Positions 7,691-11,631 of a DNA stretch of 11,631 bases are shown in pieces; the first letter of the stretch is position 1; the number at the start of each line of letters is the position of its first letter. Made by a program: the position numbers and the translations under genes. This DNA comes from Spirochaetia bacterium UBA5550 (GTDB lineage Bacteria > Spirochaetota > UBA4802 > UBA5550). The notes beneath the pieces were generated by a model. The model was given only the letters and a program-made list of their open reading frames with translations. It was not told the DNA's origin and made no database searches. The stretch is from contig DINC01000344.1 in the NCBI GenBank assembly GCA_002425885.1, positions 545-12,175 of the forward strand, read 5' to 3'.

Positions 7691-7731
7691 ACATGCTCAC
7701 CAACAGTTTGTATTTGTTGTTGAGCATGTCT
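7691..7731. terminator. Long hairpin between convergent genes
   Basis: GACATGCTCACCAACA (7691-7706) pairs with TGTTGTTGAGCATGTC (7716-7731) over 16 positions with one mismatch and a 9-nt loop. It lies 9 nt after the stop of the iron-transporter gene and 16 nt from the stop of the opposing gene, so it could terminate both. There is no run of T on either side, so it is either a non-canonical bidirectional terminator or a dispersed palindromic repeat. Confidence 0.5.
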
Positions 7732-7747
7732 AAATCACCCGGCAGTA

Positions 7748-8164
7748 TTAACTCCAGTTTTCTATTTTTTTCATAGACTTCTTTGTTACAAGAATAGAAC
7801 TTATTGTTTCCGCGAACTTTCTGTTTTCCATATTATCAAGCACATCGGGGATCATCTTTTCAACAGCAAGATTCGTATCAGCAGGGCCGTTCGCCATCCT
7901 CACAGTGTATCTCCGTGTAAGATATGACGGAGACACAGCCTGTTCCTCGCTCTCCCACAGGCGCGGCTCAACAAGACCGATCCCGCTCTTCCACTCAACA
8001 GATCCGAAATGGTAGGATGACAGGAATATATCTTTCACCGTGTTATTCTTTCTTAATGTCACAACAAGCGACCTTTCAACGAAATCGGTCCTGAGATATG
8101 AAGTAAAATAAATCTTTCTCTCTCCACCCTCTTCTGTAGTTTTTTCAAATAAAAGCTTCCCCAT
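7748..8164 (-). CDS. Hypothetical 138-aa soluble protein
   Basis: I do not recognise this family. The 138-residue product has no signal peptide, membrane segment or Cys. It begins MGKLLFEKTTEEGGER, has an alternating beta-type middle section (RSLVVTLRKNN, KDIFLSSYHF, RRYTVRM), and ends in a basic helical tail (VTKKSMKKIENW). A very good ribosome binding site (AAAAGGAGG, 7 nt before the ATG) argues that it is a real, well-translated gene. It stands alone: convergent with the iron-transporter gene and divergent from the lipoprotein gene, so the context gives no functional hint. Confidence 0.7.
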   Translation of the reverse strand: MGKLLFEKTTEEGGERKIYFTSYLRTDFVERSLVVTLRKNNTVKDIFLSSYHFGSVEWKSGIGLVEPRLWESEEQAVSPSYLTRRYTVRMANGPADTNLAVEKMIPDVLDNMENRKFAETISSILVTKKSMKKIENWS

Positions 8165-8284
8165 ACTTCATCCTCCTTTTACTGTGTACCTGTTACTGCC
8201 TGGAGACTGCACCATTAAACATCCCGCTCATTAAATTTCAAATACATTATTCCGGGTAGGCTGATCCGGCCACACCCTCTTTTA

Positions 8285-8315
8285 TATTGCTTGACAGAGA
8301 GTAATATTACTGTCA
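8285..8315 (+). promoter_or_regulatory. TTGACA-containing dyad upstream of the lipoprotein gene
   Basis: TTGACA at 8291-8296 lies within an inverted repeat, TGACAG (8292-8297) and CTGTCA (8310-8315), around a perfect inner palindrome GTAATATTAC (8301-8310). The first 20 nt match the dapL upstream motif (5477-5496) in 17 positions. It could be a -35 element overlapped by an operator, since the only -10 at 17 nt (CATTCT) is poor. Its location in a divergent spacer suits a regulatory site for the lipoprotein gene, for 7748-8164, or for both. Confidence 0.4.
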
Positions 8316-8379
8316 TTCTTATTTCTCTTATTCAAGTATTGTCTGTAAATCAGTGCCGGTTAAAGGGAGTGATAATTCT

Positions 8380-9105
8380 GTGTATAACGATATTACAACG
8401 AAAAAAATAACCGCCATCCCCGGCATACTGACAGCAGCGTTTGTGTTCTTTCATTTCTCATGCGCGACCATAACCCCTTCATCTGATGAATCACCGGAAG
8501 AGATAATTCGTGCCGAAAACAGAATAATGAAGCAGAACCTGAAACTGGCCCTGCGCGAAAACAGCGTCCTTAAAGATGAAAACATCGGCATAAAACAGGA
8601 AAACAGCAACCTGAAGTCCCGCGTAAAACTCCTTGGTGCAGAGATAATATCTCTCAATAAAAAACATTCCGAAGACATAACCCTGCTCAATGAAAAACAT
8701 GACAATCTCAGCAAAAAAAATGAGATCCTTGAAAAAGAAAGCTCAGATAAAATCCGTCAGCTTACAGCGATCAATAAATCTCTTGAAGAGAAACTCTCTT
8801 CCGAAATTTCCCGGCTGACAGATGAAAACAGAAAACGTGAAGAGGCTTTCAATAAAGAAAGACTCAACATGGAAACAGCTTTTGCAGGCAAAGAACTGGA
8901 GTACAGGAAGGAACTTGCTGCATTAAAAAAAGAGATCCTTGCTGCTGACACAGAACTTGACTCGTTTAAATCAAAACTTGCGGATGCTGAATCCAGGCTG
9001 AAAGCCGCTGACGCTGAGATAGCCGCAAAAAACCGGCAGATTGAAGATCTTAAATCAGCCGGCAGTACGATTTCAGACATGCAGAATCAGAAACCTGCTC
9101 AATGA
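8380..9105 (+). CDS. Probable lipoprotein with long coiled coil
   Basis: A 241-residue product from a GTG start at 8380, chosen because AGGGAG (8364-8369) precedes it. An in-frame GTG at 8353 lacks such a site. The N-terminus has a short basic stretch (TTKK), a hydrophobic segment (about residues 10-26) and Cys28 in FHFSC followed by a polar region. This looks like a lipoprotein signal, although the lipobox is atypical (His at -3). Residues about 36-230 are almost pure charged coiled coil, rich in Glu, Lys, Asn and Leu heptads. No enzymatic domain is present, so a structural, spacer or scaffold role at the membrane is inferred. The next gene starts 10 nt after the stop, so the two are almost certainly one operon. 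Confidence 0.75.
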   Translation: MYNDITTKKITAIPGILTAAFVFFHFSCATITPSSDESPEEIIRAENRIMKQNLKLALRENSVLKDENIGIKQENSNLKSRVKLLGAEIISLNKKHSEDITLLNEKHDNLSKKNEILEKESSDKIRQLTAINKSLEEKLSSEISRLTDENRKREEAFNKERLNMETAFAGKELEYRKELAALKKEILAADTELDSFKSKLADAESRLKAADAEIAAKNRQIEDLKSAGSTISDMQNQKPAQ

Positions 9106-9115
9106 ACATCAGGCG

Positions 9116-11275
9116 ATGATTTCATTAAGAAGAAAATCAATCTCACACCGGTTCCGTCTATCAGCAATAATTGTTGCGGCAGCAGCTGTCATCATCTTCC
9201 CTTTAAGCGCCTTTGCAGGGACAAAATTCTCACTTATCCTGACATCAAACCTTCAGGGTAAATTCACACCGGCAGTTGAATCACAGGATGAAAAAGACCC
9301 GATGCTTCTTCTCGCACAGTCTATCATCACTGAACGCAGCAGGTCACCGTTTGATCTTTTTCTTGATCTCGGCAATTCATTCTACCCCGGCCCTGTTTCA
9401 AAATATAGTTACGGTTCAGTAATGATGGATTTCTTTACATACTTTAACTGTGCGGCAACACTTGTTTCATCACGGGATATAAGTATCGGCCTTACTAATC
9501 TTGAGTTTCTTGCGAAAGGGAGAGAGACAAAGCTGCTCTCCATTAACATCACCCGTGATAATACACCTGTTTTTAACCCCGGCATGATAATTAACCACGG
9601 CAGCAGAAAGATCGGCTTCATCGGAGTTACTTCTTCAGAAAGTCTCTTCGATATAGCTGATAAAAAAATGTTTAAAATATACTTTAACGAAAACATTGCT
9701 ATAATAAAGGAGGCCGCGGCAAAACTTAAAGAAGAGGGATGCACTGATATAATACTTCTTTCAGGACTGACCTACAGAAAAAATCTCGGGCTTATGCAGG
9801 AAATTCCTGAAGCAGACCTTCTCATAAGCGGAGGAGATTCCTCGGGAAAACTTTTCAATGTCCCTTTAGAACGTGCTGAATTGCAGGGAGGGAAATCCAT
9901 CGTAAACCTTCTTGAAAGTGAAGGTTATTACAGGCTTGAACTGGACCTTACTGAAAGAATATCAGTAACCTCAATTAATTTCCGTAAATCAGAATATAAC
10001 AAAACATCTGACAAGGGCTACACCGAATTCAAAAAGAGGCTGACCATCTGGAAACAAAAATTTGCGGATGAAGCTAACCGGGTTATAGCTGAAGAATTTC
10101 CCCCTGCGGCAATCACTGATGAATCCGCAGCAGAGATTTTACGGCACAGGCACAGAACTGAAATTGCAATAATAGATAAATACACCGTTTTCCCCCAGGC
10201 CTTATACGGCACAGTTTATGCTTCCACTATATCAGGGATTGTAAATAACGATTACCCTATTTTCAGATACAGGCTAACCGGGTCAGAACTTAAAAAAGTT
10301 ACGGCAGAGGGGGAGAATTTTGTTATTACAGGGATACAAGAAGGGAAAGTGCAGAACTACCCCATTGCGGATTCAAGGAGATACACTGTTTGCTCAACAC
10401 AGTCAGCTTATGAAAGGGTATGCAGACTTCTCAGGAAAAATATCCCTTATGATAATACATGGAAAACAATAGAGGAGGAGTTTGAGGATGATATTTCATC
10501 GGAGAGAATAATGGCTTCAGACAGCTTTGATTACCTGGAGAAAAGGTTCCGGGTTCTTATAGATATTACTCTTTCAAATTTCTATGACAAGTCTGATGTT
10601 TTACGCGATGAATCAATCGAAACACCTCCGGGTAAACCTTCGGAAAACTACACCAGATGGGGAATGGAGGATACGCTCAATATCACAATATACAACAGGT
10701 ACCATCACCTCGTACTTACACCATATATTTATTTTATAAAACAGGATGACCAATACCTGCAGAATCTGCTCAGGGGGACGCTGTTATATACTTATAACCT
10801 TAACGCTTTTTTTAAACCTTATCATAAGTCACAGCTTGATACTGTACTGGTTGCGGATAAAGAGAATGAAGAGGGTCCACGGCCTATGCTTGCCAGGGAG
10901 ACTGTGGGAGGATCTTTTTTTTCAGAGCGGATTTCAGGAAAGATCGGTTCCGGTTTTGAGAAACAGATACAGGATCCCGAAGAACCTGCACTATATGGTA
11001 TTGAGGCAATAATTGACGCCAACTTCCCGATTACTGATTATCTCAAGTATATATTTAAACTCGATTCATTTATCTCTTCTGAAAAAGGGGATTCAAAAAC
11101 CCTGAAAGCGCGGACTGAAGTCACAAACACTCTCTCCCTGAGTATTAATTCAATACTCGGTGTTTCAGTAAAACATAAATGGTTCAAGCTCTATTCAAAA
11201 GAGATCGAGGAGTCATACAGGTATTCCCAGATGCTCCTCTCAGTCGATCTCAAAACGGACTTTAAACTGTTTTAA
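9116..11275 (+). CDS. Exported degenerate 5'-nucleotidase-like protein with C-terminal beta-barrel-like region
   Basis: A 719-residue product from the ATG at 9116, which opens a clear signal peptide (basic SLRRK, hydrophobic core, cleavage at AFA-G about residue 35). An earlier in-frame ATG at 9041 would overlap the previous gene by 65 nt and bury the signal. Residues about 37-280 follow the calcineurin-like 5'-nucleotidase (UshA) layout but without metal ligands: TSNLQG replaces TNDLHG, DLGNSF replaces DAGD, SSRDIS replaces NHEFD, and SGGDSSG replaces GGHSH. Residues about 345-455 resemble the 5'-nucleotidase C-terminal domain (EIAIIDKY, FRYRLTGSEL). Residues about 515-719 alternate polar and hydrophobic residues like outer-membrane strands and end in Phe. 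It is probably a catalytically dead, outer-membrane-anchored binding or structural protein. The barrel call is inference. Confidence 0.72.
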   Translation: MISLRRKSISHRFRLSAIIVAAAAVIIFPLSAFAGTKFSLILTSNLQGKFTPAVESQDEKDPMLLLAQSIITERSRSPFDLFLDLGNSFYPGPVSKYSYGSVMMDFFTYFNCAATLVSSRDISIGLTNLEFLAKGRETKLLSINITRDNTPVFNPGMIINHGSRKIGFIGVTSSESLFDIADKKMFKIYFNENIAIIKEAAAKLKEEGCTDIILLSGLTYRKNLGLMQEIPEADLLISGGDSSGKLFNVPLERAELQGGKSIVNLLESEGYYRLELDLTERISVTSINFRKSEYNKTSDKGYTEFKKRLTIWKQKFADEANRVIAEEFPPAAITDESAAEILRHRHRTEIAIIDKYTVFPQALYGTVYASTISGIVNNDYPIFRYRLTGSELKKVTAEGENFVITGIQEGKVQNYPIADSRRYTVCSTQSAYERVCRLLRKNIPYDNTWKTIEEEFEDDISSERIMASDSFDYLEKRFRVLIDITLSNFYDKSDVLRDESIETPPGKPSENYTRWGMEDTLNITIYNRYHHLVLTPYIYFIKQDDQYLQNLLRGTLLYTYNLNAFFKPYHKSQLDTVLVADKENEEGPRPMLARETVGGSFFSERISGKIGSGFEKQIQDPEEPALYGIEAIIDANFPITDYLKYIFKLDSFISSEKGDSKTLKARTEVTNTLSLSINSILGVSVKHKWFKLYSKEIEESYRYSQMLLSVDLKTDFKLF

Positions 11276-11631
11276 GCCTTGCTCCTCTCCCTCAGCATAA
11301 ATCCCTTCTTCTGGAGATAATCATAACGGACGTTATGCCCGGGCTGGTATACCATTGCCATTATGGAATCCTGCCCCTCTTTTATTGATGAATACTCCGC
11401 AAAGTCCAGTGTCCTGATTATAGCCTCAAGTACCCGCAAGGCCCCGGAGTGGTCACAGAGCACCACCCTCTTCCCGAGATTATTTCTGAAGAGTTCAACA
11501 AACGAATGAGCGATTCTCCAGTCAGCTTCGATGAGAGTTTCACCCTCTGGAAAATGATAGAACCTGTTTTTAAAAAGTTCCTTGGCTGCCTTTTTCTTCT
11601 CATCATCGGTGCCCTTCATGCCGGGGCCGTA
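11272..11631 (-). CDS. Histidine phosphatase (phosphoglycerate-mutase-like) family protein, C-terminal part
   Basis: The frame is open to the right edge (reading YGPG before the Met at 11619), so the N-terminal part lies outside the window. The visible part has FPEGET (F23-T28, counted from that Met), the region of the family's acidic catalytic residue, and RVVLCDHSGALRVL with H57 matching the second catalytic His and R62 the nearby phosphate-binding position. The defining N-terminal RHG motif would be upstream, beyond the edge. The family removes or transfers phosphate on varied small molecules or proteins, and the substrate cannot be told. Its stop codon overlaps that of the convergent gene: the TTAA at 11272-11275 supplies both. 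Confidence 0.7.
   Translation of the reverse strand, partial: YGPGMKGTDDEKKKAAKELFKNRFYHFPEGETLIEADWRIAHSFVELFRNNLGKRVVLCDHSGALRVLEAIIRTLDFAEYSSIKEGQDSIMAMVYQPGHNVRYDYLQKKGFMLRERSKA

Noticed and set aside
9041..9115. Upstream start of the barrel-fusion gene overlapping the lipoprotein gene
   Set aside because: It would overlap the preceding gene by 65 nt and bury the signal peptide, which begins cleanly at the ATG at 9116.

Overview
The window looks like chromosomal sequence from a Gram-negative bacterium with an anaerobic or microaerobic lifestyle. The evidence is a class I hybrid cluster protein (Hcp) with the N-terminal cysteine spacing typical of anaerobes, LL-diaminopimelate aminotransferase (a lysine/peptidoglycan route restricted to certain lineages), several exported proteins, a probable lipoprotein, and a protein ending in a probable outer-membrane beta-barrel with a C-terminal Phe. 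The phylum cannot be fixed from sequence alone; Spirochaetota or another diderm anaerobe lineage would fit. There is no phage, transposase, CRISPR or rRNA/tRNA gene. This is mostly ordinary chromosome with small repeat elements between genes.

Layout. Positions 2-250 (+) hold the C-terminal end of an unrecognised gene. It converges with, and directly abuts, a short RecS-like RecQ helicase (251-1705, -). The 302-bp divergent spacer 1706-2007 carries a MITE-like inverted-repeat element and then an FNR/DNR-type site with a -10 box, driving hcp (2008-3639, +). After a repeat-bearing spacer comes a secreted TPR + M23 peptidase (3864-5399, +) with an internal tandem duplication. A 186-bp spacer with a palindrome, a promoter-like motif and a C/G-rich hairpin leads to dapL (5586-6803, +). 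It is followed at 21 nt by a ferritin-like/VIT membrane protein of the MbfA type (6825-7682, +). A long hairpin separates this from a convergent orphan gene (7748-8164, -). The last block is a two-gene envelope unit: a coiled-coil probable lipoprotein (8380-9105, +) and a large exported protein (9116-11275, +). The second combines a 5'-nucleotidase-like region that has lost its metal ligands with a C-terminal beta-barrel-like region. It converges on a partial histidine-phosphatase-like gene (11272-11631, -) that runs off the right edge.

How the genes relate. Hcp (NO/hydroxylamine detoxification) appears to have its own oxygen- or NO-responsive promoter. dapL supplies diaminopimelate for lysine and the cell wall, and the M23 protein presumably cuts or remodels that wall, although the two are not obviously one operon. 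The iron-handling protein behind dapL is probably co-transcribed with it. The most unusual content is the lipoprotein/pseudo-nucleotidase-barrel pair at 8380-11275, which looks like a little-described envelope module.
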